A DNA stretch of 64,000 nucleotides from Halichondria panicea (lineage: Eukaryota > Porifera > Demospongiae > Suberitida > Halichondriidae), in NCBI RefSeq assembly GCF_963675165.1, contig NC_087383.1:3750979-3814978 (forward strand), read 5' to 3'. The stretch's first letter is position 1. Each line of letters opens with the position of its first letter. Position numbers and translations under genes: made by a program. This document shows positions 12,167 to 21,703 of the stretch, one piece after another. The notes under the pieces were generated by a model that saw nothing but the letters and a program-made list of their open reading frames with translations, had not been told where the DNA came from and did not search any database.

Positions 12167-13686
12167 CTGGTGCGCAAATATCCCCGTTATGGGGCTGCAT
12201 GGTACAGTAGTTATCTATAATATAAACTTCTACAAGCTATACCCTCGTGCAAAATCTCAATGTGACTGTCAGTACTTGCATATATACAAGTATTCATTTT
12301 TACCTCAGTTTTATCTTTGTACCTTGGCATACATACACACAACACACAGACTCATCACTCACTTACATGTACCCTCCTTTCCCCACACACAGGACTTTCT
12401 GCAATTATGCCAACTCTGTTCACATCTATTGCTATACTCTTATTTTCTGGTTTCACAACAATAACAATACAGCATGTTAGCATTTCACATCAGTTTTGTC
12501 ACTGTACATGTACATACGCGAGACTCTAGAGTTTTATTTTAGTCTGACATAATGTACGAATCGATAGTTTTGTGGTATTATGTACATATTAGTCTAGTTT
12601 TGCTTGACAATGTATTAATCATTATTATTTTTTCATGCACTGCTAATTTATTTTATTTCAAGCAAGTATTGTTCAACGCTTAATGTCTGACAATAATATT
12701 GAGAATTGAGAATTTGACCATGTGACAGTGTAACATACATGTAACTGTTAACTATGTCTCGTCATGTCAAAGCTTATTTAAAGTATAAATACCTCAATGT
12801 AAAGCTGCATGGTTACAAGAATTTATGCTGTAGCACTAAACCAGAAGAGGTCCGACATGCGTGCACGAATCACTACAAATTCAGTGCATTGATGTCATTG
12901 CGGTCACATGATAATTCCAGGCCAAATACACAGGCACTTGTAGTGATTCGTGCACGCATGTCAGACCTCCTCTGGCACTAAACCGTGGCCGTTCTGAGGA
13001 TCAATTAAATATACAGTCTACATGTATCCCATAAATAATATCCATGATTGAATTATAATACTTGGGCACATCCGAGTTTGATTATACTGATTACCGGCCT
13101 TTTCTTTAACGTCAGTAAAACGACCTTTAAAAATGTTTCAATCCTGCATGATAATAATTAAGTCCATGGTTCAGTTGAAAGCTCCTCTCCACTCGTACTC
13201 CTGGGGTGACAGTTTCGAATCGAAGTTTGGTGTGCGCCGGCCATGCATCTTGAGACATCCCATCAGTAAGTAACCTGCACACATGCACTGCATCATGTGT
13301 ACTGTACTGATCGAGGCCACACAATGAAATATTAATTTATAGCTATACATATAGCCATGTGCACCACCTTTAATATAGGATACCGGTATAGACCTATAGG
13401 AAGAACTAGTGGCTGAGCTCAGAGTAGATCTACGTAGTGTATAATTTATAATAATTATAATGCCTCAGACGTACATGCACAATTAAATTCCTCAGCATGC
13501 AATTTCTCGACTCGCTGATGTTCCTGCACTTCCACTTCAAGTGCCCATGCCACAAATGTTGCAACATTCACATAAAAAGTTTTTGTACCTGTTTCTACAG
13601 GCTCATAATTAGCTGATTCAGCAGAAGCCACATGAACGGAAGGTCTGGCCACGCCCAACTACACAGTGTTTTTCTTGAGTGTGAGA
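12167..13686. other. PDE8 to F-box intergenic stretch
   Basis: This holds the presumed 3' UTR of PDE8, a foldback element (12841-12975) and the upstream region of the F-box gene. Open frames here are short and lack coding character. I saw no clear AATAAA close to the PDE8 stop. Confidence 0.5.
12841..12975. mobile_element. Foldback MITE with 38-bp arms
   Basis: The left arm 12841-12878 and right arm 12938-12975 are inverted repeats with about two mismatches; the shared core is GTGCACGAATCACTACAA. The loop is about 59 bp. The well-matched arms and lack of coding suggest a recent non-autonomous insertion. Confidence 0.7.
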
Positions 13687-14697
13687 ATGGCTTCACCAGC
13701 AGTGGTACCAGGCTACAACAAGCAGCTATCCACTGGCTCTGAGCTGAACTTCTCTCCAGATGACCCAGTTCCCTCCCTACCCTATGAAGTGGTGGCTGAC
13801 ATATTCCAGTACGTGCCCCCAGTACAGATCATCACTGTGTGCAGGCTTGTTAGCAAGACATGGAAGAGCTTTATTGACGACCCTCAGTTCTGGCAGTTTG
13901 GACTCAGAAAATGTCAGAATTTCACTCCAAAGCTAATTGACATCCCGTCTCAAAATATTGATTGGCCGAAGTTGTACCTAAACACTGCATGTGGCCCCAA
14001 CTTAATTAGGAATTCTGTTTCTGGTGAATTTTCTCTTGAACCTCCATGGACGATTTCGTATAGCTCATGGAAGAAGTTTAGCAATAAGTACGGCCTAAGC
14101 AAAGTGGCAGTACGTAAACGTCAACGACACTCTTCTAGCTCTAGTAGCGAGAGTGAAGACGATGAATCTGATGAGTCTGATGCGGACGACGACCAACTAT
14201 CCAGTTGGGGTGGAGGTAATAAATGGAGCATTCAGTCAGGATGTATAAAGCCAGAGCATCTACACTATGAGCAGATAGTCAAAGAGAATGGCAACAGTGC
14301 TAAGAATTATGTTACGTCGTACGAATGGTGCTGTCGACAACAAGTTATCGAATTATCTCATCATGGTTTTTCCGACTCTGTCATGGACACTGTTCAGCCC
14401 TTGATCTCGGTCTCGGAATGGTACTGTGCAAGATTTGATTGCGGCTCCATTTTTTGTATTCGTGTTGAGCTTCTGAGCTCAGAAAAGAAAGTGATTGTCT
14501 TGTACGAGGACTCGGTAGAGACTGATCAATGGCAGGGTGGAGAGCTGGGCTGGAGGAGGGTGGAGCATGAGTTTAAAGACTATGGGTCAGGAGTGCGATT
14601 TGTACGATTTAGTGACGGAGGAAAAGATACCCAGTGGTGGGCTGGTCACTATGGCAGCAAAATGGCGGGTGCTAGACTGATAGTTAGCTTGAAGTAA
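13687..14697 (+). CDS. F-box protein with FBA sugar-binding domain (FBXO2/6/44-like)
   Basis: Probable substrate receptor of an SCF ubiquitin ligase; vertebrate relatives bind high-mannose N-glycans on misfolded glycoproteins in ER-associated degradation. Single exon, 336 residues from the ATG at 13687; in-frame codons upstream offer only GTG or TTG. The F-box is at about residues 29-72 (SLPYEVVADIFQYVP...CRLVSKTWKSFI). The FBA domain fills the rest, with the family marks PNLIRN, YEWCCRQQVIEL, WYCARFDCGS, DYGSGVRFVRF and DTQWWAGHYGSKM. The Q-W-W of the last motif sits where FBXO2 has its Tyr-Trp chitobiose-binding pair, so the tryptophan is kept and the tyrosine is replaced by tryptophan. A run of serines and acidic residues (about 148-170), preceded by a basic patch, is inserted in the FBA domain; its length is unusual and it may form a disordered loop. 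Confidence 0.88.
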   Translation: MASPAVVPGYNKQLSTGSELNFSPDDPVPSLPYEVVADIFQYVPPVQIITVCRLVSKTWKSFIDDPQFWQFGLRKCQNFTPKLIDIPSQNIDWPKLYLNTACGPNLIRNSVSGEFSLEPPWTISYSSWKKFSNKYGLSKVAVRKRQRHSSSSSSESEDDESDESDADDDQLSSWGGGNKWSIQSGCIKPEHLHYEQIVKENGNSAKNYVTSYEWCCRQQVIELSHHGFSDSVMDTVQPLISVSEWYCARFDCGSIFCIRVELLSSEKKVIVLYEDSVETDQWQGGELGWRRVEHEFKDYGSGVRFVRFSDGGKDTQWWAGHYGSKMAGARLIVSLK

Positions 14698-16497
14698 AGT
14701 CAGTTAGCATTATAATTGCTAGAGTGTGAATTTAACTATCTTTGAAGTTATCATAATTATGTAACAGCAGCTATAGTGCTGCATGTGTAGCCTAACATGA
14801 ATGTGTATATCAAACTTTAATTTACATATAAATTAATTTATTGCGAGTTATTCAACTCTTGAGCAACTGATGATATAGTCCTGTAAACATGCAGTAACAT
14901 GCACAGTCTGTTGAAACAATCTAAATCTGTTCAACATAGGATTTCTGAGACCTATAATATATAGGCTGAAGGATCCATATATATAATCGTATTATGAAGT
15001 CGGAACTATATATATCCTTTGATAACATGCATGACTGCATATATATATATAGGAGAAGGATATGGTGCATGGATATTCATACCACAACTTTCACAGCTGG
15101 TTGGACTATAACAATAACATTTCACTGTTATAGACTCGATATCAGACTGTCATTGACGTTGTCAATGTGGCAATCCACATTGACGACGTCTACAACATCC
15201 ATGCAGTAAAATAGTCGGATCCGAAATGGTTATACCTGTTATTGACAGTCAGTGTCAGAAGTAGCTGCCTTTGAATTCTGCAGCCAAATTTGGGTTCCGC
15301 AGCTGCATAATCATGTACAGTGTGCTGGACTTATATGAAAATTTTCCATCTGTGTAATAAGCATGCATGCAATCATTATAAAACAGGTTAGCATTCAGTC
15401 AGCATGCAGAGACTGAAATTTTCTTGATGTGTACATAGATACGACAGTATGCATATAATTTATATAGACGAATTACTCCCAGTCTTAAGATGATATACCA
15501 GCCGGGTTAATTGAGTTTGGGCGATGGATGCGGAAGTGTTGTAATGTAAGTAGCATTTTCTTGGGAAGTGGTGCATGCCATGGTGTAACTGCATGACATT
15601 TATGTGTCTATAGTGGTAGAAGTGGTGGTATAGTAGTGCAAGTTTGCTTTAGGGCATACTCATGCAGGCACCTCTAGAGGAGTTGACTTTGGGACTAAAG
15701 CTGCATGGTGATCGCTAGAGCATGCATGACATGTGTATACAGAAAAAACACTTAAAACAAACGAGTTTATAAATTACATGTAGCTGCTCGCTTTTGTTAT
15801 TTGTGAGATTTCTATTTTCTTATAAGTTGTGAATATGACAATGTGTGGAATATACCTCTCAGTGAGTATACACATTTTGTGCGTCCAGCAGTAAAAGCGA
15901 AAACTCGGCCTGGGATCGAGGCTAGCTTTGAGCAGTCATATTGATTCCAACTGTCTCGTAACCCGGTCGACACAATGCATGCCTGCAGTTTTGTGGAATC
16001 ATATACTCTTCAATGAGAGCTAGTGCAATAATCCTGTACTATAAACTACTAAACTGAAGCGGCACAATCTTCTTCTCAAGTTTCGAGTCGAAATACGCGA
16101 ACTTCACTAACCCTAATTATTTAGTGCTACATGTTAGGAGCTAGTCTGAGTGTAGGACCAGGAGCTGCAAATCCCTCACTTGCATGCAAATTGTAGGAAA
16201 GAGGGTGTAACTATTATCATGCTCACATTCCAGAGACTGACCAAGAACTGATCAGGCGTTGCGTTCAAGCGTTTGTATAAATGCATGTGTCTATTATATA
16301 ATCTCAAGAGTTCTTGGTAATCTATATAGATCTAACAACCCAAACTGGGCCTAGGGAGCAGGTACCGTAAGCCAATCTTATTGTTGTGAGACTCAGCTCT
16401 AGCTAATCAGTTAAAATGTGCTAGATAGATAATTATGATCTACACACAGGCTCATTTATATACATTTGAATTAATCTTGCAGACAAAAACTGAAGTC
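14698..16497. other. Intergenic stretch with a CABIT relic
   Basis: AT-rich, no intact gene. It contains the CABIT pseudogene fragment at 15171-15340 and, at its right end, a plausible acceptor (TTAATCTTGCAG, ending 16482) that would join an unlocated 5' UTR exon to the coding exon beginning with the ATG at 16498. Confidence 0.5.
15171..15340 (+). pseudogene. CABIT-domain gene fragment
   Basis: This matches the middle of the CABIT exon at about 16817-16975: GACGACGTCTACAACATCC, GAATTCTGCAGCCAAATTTGG and TACAGTGTGCTGGACTTA recur in the same order. Here the frame is broken by small indels and stops, such as GTAAAATAG where the intact gene has GTAAAACAA. A relic of an older duplication of the CABIT-SAM gene next door. 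Confidence 0.75.
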
Positions 16498-19158
16498 ATG
16501 AGTGCCAGCCCTAGAGAACCACCTACTGTCAAGCCAAAAGTGTCTCGAAAACCAGCACCAGATCTAGACCAGGTCTACTATGATACAATGAAAGAACCCA
16601 TTAAAATTTCCAAGCTCACTCCACAGAACGTTAATGCCACTGAAACTCTAACGCGTTTGAAGAATCCTGAGACAGTAAATCGTTCATTACCATCTGATTT
16701 TCCTAACGAAGACGAAAATTTTAGTTTAACGGAGCTAGTCGATAAGTACTCTCACTTACTTCCATTGCGAGTGAAAGCAGTTTCTGGATTTATGGCCGAA
16801 AATGAAGGTGATCCAACAATTTACGTAGATGATGTCTACAACATCCACGCTGTAAAACAATCTGAAGTGGTAACGATTGTTGACAGTAGACGTCAGAAGT
16901 ATAAGCTACCATTGAATTCTGCAGCCAAGTTTGGGCTTGTTGGTGGTTCAACAGAGACCTACAGTGTGCTCGACTTACACAGAGCAGAACTTCTCCCTCC
17001 TGTTATTGTTGCCATGAACATACCTTTTAAAGAGAAACACATCAAAGAAAATGAGATTCTAATCCCAATGATGAAAACAAAGCTAAGTACAGTGATTAAG
17101 GCGTTTAGTGTTACTGAACTTAGAGAAAAAATCCTTCCCTCGCCCAAAGAAGAATGTGATATTCTTTTTTCTACAGATCCAAACCTCTCAAAGCTTTACC
17201 TTTCTGAAGTCATCACGCATGTTTCTCACTTACTTCCGTGTTCAGCTCGACTTTTTATATCACAAGAAGCAGCTAAGCTTCCAAAGCACCTTACTTCAAA
17301 GCAGGTTACTATACAACAAAAATGCACTGAAACTTCCCTCATAATTAGTCTTCACAAGAAGAAAACGAAGAACGAAGAAAAGGTGTACATTGATATACCT
17401 GTTTCTATTGACATTGATGTTCGTGTTCTTAGACCCCAAACGTCCGAAGAAGGTTATGCCGCACTGTATCAAGATTCTAATGCTCTCATTACCGAGTATG
17501 ATCCAACAAAGCTTCAGGCATGTGTTAATGCAAACGATGATGATACATACATCACACAAGCGCAGCTATTCAAAGCTCTTCGTCAAGGATATGAGACGGC
17601 TGGAACAAAGATCAAGACGTCCGGAGTAGAACACATCTATGAGCCTCTAGGTCAAACAAGGGAAGCTCCTAGTATGTACCAAGGGATCATGTTTCCTACG
17701 AGTGTACACAATCAGGTGATTAGTAAGACGTGTGTATACCATATAACGTGCAAAGATTGAAGGCGTGACTTGTATAAGCTTTTACCTAAGCTATCATAAC
17801 ACATTTTGACAACAATAAAAGATTGCATGTGCATATGTGTGCGTTTACATTTATGAACGGAATGTATATACAGTCAGAATAAAAGTAACCGTTGTTATAA
17901 GTGTTGATCACTAAGTTCTTTGGATCATGTGGTAGTTACAATACAAAGACCCTTCAAATCCTTGCTATGTCAGACAAACTGCTACAAAGCTACAGCAATG
18001 AATGTTAGTAGCCTTGCTTTATTTTATATCTTTATGCAGGTAGTACCTGCACCTACCCTGCGAACACCTTCGGTTTCAATGTATGAAGAGGTTAAGCCAT
18101 TCCTTGAGATTGAGACCCCTCCACGAAAGTTTTCATCTCAGCCTCCACCACCTGCCGGAATGCTTCCAGCCCCTGTATTATACCCTCGGGGTAAAGCACC
18201 ACCAAGTATACAGAGGCGCATGCCTCCAGTACCGATGTCCAAATCAATGACCTCTTCCCCTACGGACGTGCCGTCTTCCCAGGGCAAAACTCCAACTATT
18301 CCCCCCAAGGCCGCCCGTGCTCACAACAAAGCTCAACCGTCTACAGCCATTTATGATAAAGTACCCAAGAAGCCGATCAGTTTAGCTCCTGCAATTCAAC
18401 CAAGAAAGACTACAATATCCACGTCATCTTCTCCCGATCCAACACAGTCAGCTCAGTCCAAGTCGGACACTACTGCACCTTTGAAATCTTCAGTATGGCA
18501 ACCTACATCATCAACCCCTCCAAGAGTAGAATCCCTAACACCTTTGAAGAAGCCTCAACCAACGGGTTCACATCCTTCCAATGGTATAGGTACTTCAGTG
18601 AGCAATAATGGTGACAGCATTAAGGAGGATAAAAATAACTATGGGACAGCACTACTTTCTATCAATGAAAGCCTACGACTCCTGGTCGGTAAAATGGAGA
18701 AGATGGAACTGAAGCAAACACAGTTTGAGCAAAACCTTTCGCAGTTGAAGAATCAAGCTACAGGCGACAGCAAAAGAGAGTTACCTTTGGAATTATGTTC
18801 CATGACTCAACAAGATGTAAGTTTCATTGGCGCATGATTAAGTCACCATTGCGGCCAACTAATTATTGTGCTTCGATGTTCATGTATATATGCATTCTTC
18901 ATTTCAGAGAATAATAAACAGCTCTGGCCAATAATGAATTCATTTTCTTATCTACTATAATTATAGGTGCAGAAGCTGTTGGATGGCATGGGCATGCCTC
19001 AATACAAAGAGGCCTTCTCAAAAGAGTGGGTGGATGGTGAGGTATTCAAAGAGCTGGATGACGAGACACTGGAGGAATTGGGAGTGACCTCCAAACTGCA
19101 CAGACTCAAACTAAGGAATGTTATTACTGGGATTCATCCCTTGGAAAAGTTTTTGTGA
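16498..19158 (+). CDS. CABIT-SAM adaptor protein, copy 1 (GAREM-like)
   Basis: Three phase-0 exons, 16498-17715, 18040-18816 and 18967-19158, give 728 residues. A CABIT region spans about 76-315 (YSHLLPLRVKAVSGF, KQSEVVTIVDSRRQKYKLPL, NSAAKFGLVGG). The second exon is proline-rich with possible SH3 and SH2 ligands (QPPPPAGMLPAP, RRMPPVPMSK, MYEEVKP, IYDKVPKK; also HIYEPLGQ in exon 1) and ends in a predicted coiled coil (LLVGKMEKMELKQTQFEQNL). The last exon is a SAM domain (LLDGMGMPQYKEAFSKEWVD...LEELGV). CABIT, proline-rich linker and C-terminal SAM is the layout of GAREM, a GRB2-binding regulator of ERK signalling; a similar cytoplasmic adaptor role is inferred. If intron 1 is retained, the frame stops at 17758 and an AATAAA follows at 17814, so a CABIT-only isoform is possible. 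The start is the ATG just after a likely acceptor; an upstream in-frame ATG at 16435 would fall in the intron. Confidence 0.82.
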
Positions 19159-20168
19159 ACTATGTATGGAGTTTGTGATAGTTATTAGCTTTGTGATAGT
19201 TATTAGCTACGTGTACTTTCGAATGTTTTTTATGTGTTGTTTTTGCTAACAAAAATCGCATTCATTAGAGAGTCCTATTATAGTGTTGGTATTTCTAAAG
19301 CCCCATTACACGAGGCCTAATATTAAAATGGGTCAGACCACCATTTATGCAAACAGTGCATATAGGGCTGCATGATAGCAGAGGTACGACAGGGGTGGTG
19401 CAGCTCAGCAATAATTAGCAAGCAATTAGCCTCTGATTGATCGGCACTTATACGTGGGATAATTATTGTTCAACAGAGACTTTATAATTGCTGAGCTGCA
19501 CCACATCTGTCATACCTCTCTGGGCTGATAGGAAGCTACTCCAGGCCAGCTAATAGGAATTAAGCTAGTTTCGTTCCCAGGCCGATTTTTTTCAGGTTGG
19601 AAAAATATATACACCCATGAAGAGTTCTTCAATTTTGAGGCAAAAAACAGCCTTGGACCGAGGCTAATATAGGAAGCTACAGGTCAGGCTTACTCACTAA
19701 AAACATCCGCAAACTTAATTGTAAACTCCTCAGAATTAGCGCTTTGTGTTTACTCACAGATAAACTACTTTTGACCGAAGTTCCTGAGGTGCATGGGTTG
19801 GCTATATAATCCAGGCCTGTTTTACATGAACGCAAATTGGTTTAAGAAATCCGAATTAAAGGCTTCGTATAATAGAACAATAAGCTTCTGTCAATGAATT
19901 CAACACTATCTGCCAGTGTGATCATTAGTATGATTTTCCCTAGCACTTATATATTTCTGGCATTTAAGATTTACGAAGAATACTGTTATTTCTAGAATAT
20001 TGGTGTGAAATTACTTTAACACTATAAATTAAGCACGCTTTAATTAAGCATGCTTAAATGCTTTAATTAAGCATGCTTTCCCTTGTGTAACTAAGTACCT
20101 GCATGCTTCTTAGAATAATAATAATTATGTGCACATATATAATTATAGTTACTAGCTAATCTATCAGT
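19159..20168. other. Intergenic stretch with foldback elements
   Basis: No gene seen. It contains the foldback at 19379-19521, a weaker inverted pair around 19565-19670 (GTTCCCAGGCCGATTTT against AAAACAGCCTTGGACCGAGG), and from about 19880 sequence that also lies upstream of the second CABIT-SAM gene near 28970, marking the start of the tandem duplication. Confidence 0.5.
19379..19521. mobile_element. Foldback MITE with about 39-bp arms
   Basis: Left arm 19379-19417 and right arm about 19482-19521 are imperfect inverted repeats; the shared core is GTGGTGCAGCTCAGCAAT. Loop of about 65 bp, no coding content. Different sequence from the foldback at 12841-12975. Confidence 0.65.
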
Positions 20169-21536
20169 ATGAGTTCCTCAGCTAAGCCACAGGCACGACA
20201 AAGTGTCCAGTACAAAAAAAGACAGCCACCGAAAGTTAAACTGATCAAGCATCAGACGCTACCTCAAGCTCAAGCCACGAACAAAAACTGTCAGACAGCG
20301 CATTATGATATGGGAACACTATCCCCTAAGACCTAGTTTCACAGTACTCCAATTTGATATTGCCATGCCGGAAATATTGAATATGAGCCCAACATCAAAG
20401 CTGGCGATTCTCTGGTCATTCATTGCATTAAACAATCCCAAGTTGTAAAGATCATTGACCAGACTGATGAAGCATACAACATTCCGTTTTACTCAGCGGC
20501 TAAATTTGGCATCATTGGAAGTCCCCATGTATGGTTATCACCTACTACTGTTGCCTGCCTTGGAAAGTGTGGGAACCGAAGAGACGCTATAGCATATACA
20601 TATCTTTCAAGCAATTCTACTTACGATTTTCATTGCTATATCATTATCAATATAATTATTTTGCCTGCCTTGGAAACTGTGAGAAGAAACGCTATCTTTC
20701 AAGCAATTTGAAGTGCTAATTTTTAAAGATATAATACTGTATACAAAAGGGTTTCAGGAGGATTCAAGTGATTTGAGCTTACCTTCAGTATGACAGAAGA
20801 CCATGAATCGAACTTCATCTCGAAAGAATGATTGTGATGCTTTTTTGTCAGTTGACCATCACGATCAGGTGTGCAGCTGTATCCTTCCGAAATTTTGAAT
20901 ACACCTCACATAATTATGCTAGATATACCATGTCAAGCCCGACTATATTAATTTTGTTCCGAAATAATGTACAGCTCCTTGCTTGAAGATTTCACTGTTT
21001 AAACATAATTTTATACCCAAGCGCTTCTCCTGCTGTATAATATTATAGATCTAGCACTGGAGAGCTCATTGTAAAAACTCGTAGAATGGCGAATCCTTAG
21101 GTCCATGCATGCCGGTATCTATATATAGACTCTACCTGGCTTTGAGGCAACTTCTGCTACCAGTGACTATACCAAAACAAGGAGAGTCTCAGAGCATCAG
21201 CTCTGTATATTAAGACTATTGCTAAACATGCCAATTAAATTTTGTTCCTAGGTATCAGCATGCAATGCAGTGTCATGCACTTATTGCTGTAATTTGCGTG
21301 AAAAGTCATAGATACTATAATTATTATAAATCTAGTATCTATGGTGTGAGAGTGCCCCAAATACGTATACACTTTTATTACTGTCATGATTACTCTGATG
21401 GACATAATCTTCTGGAAACGTTGGGTATGCCCTCAACACAGAGATGCCTTTTCAATGGTATGGGTGGATGGTGAGGTACATTTCAATATACCTCAATGAA
21501 TTAAGAGGCACTCAAGAACTGGGAGTAAACAATTAG
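20169..21536 (+). pseudogene. CABIT-SAM pseudogene (decayed twin of 29185-31494)
   Basis: Starts ATGAGTTCCTCAGCTAAGCC like the intact gene at 29185 and follows it closely (CAAGTTGTAAAGATCATTGA, TTTTACTCAGCGGCTAAATT) but is riddled with frameshifts, stops and deletions. The second-exon region is essentially missing. A recognisable SAM relic lies at about 21405-21536 (GGTATGCCCTCAACACAGAG to AACTGGGAGT). It faces the chimeric cadherin gene just as its intact twin faces the Delta-like gene, which shows that the pair was duplicated together. Confidence 0.85.
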
Positions 21537-21703
21537 GTTATTCTCAATACAACACGCAACCACAATCGCTCATTGTTTGTGTGTTTTCTATATATCTATC
21601 AATGGACAACTTAATTGTATGACACAGTACGGATATAGAAAGCATGCATGCATGACTGTTGTAGCAAATAATTATATTATACTGAGATCGTACAACGCTA
21701 ATT

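Noticed and set aside
12120-12480. Overlapping open frames after the PDE8 stop
   Set aside because: Out-of-frame continuation in the 3' region, rich in CA/ACAC repeats; PDE8 has already reached the expected family end at 12166.
13666-13686. Seven-codon N-terminal extension of the F-box gene
   Set aside because: Opens with GTG; the first ATG is at 13687.
16435-16497. Upstream ATG of the first CABIT-SAM gene
   Set aside because: It lies before a good acceptor (TTAATCTTGCAG) and is probably intronic; the ATG at 16498 gives a typical start (MSASPREPP).
20531-20719. 62-codon open frame in the decayed CABIT region
   Set aside because: It is an off-frame remnant of the pseudogene at 20169-21536.
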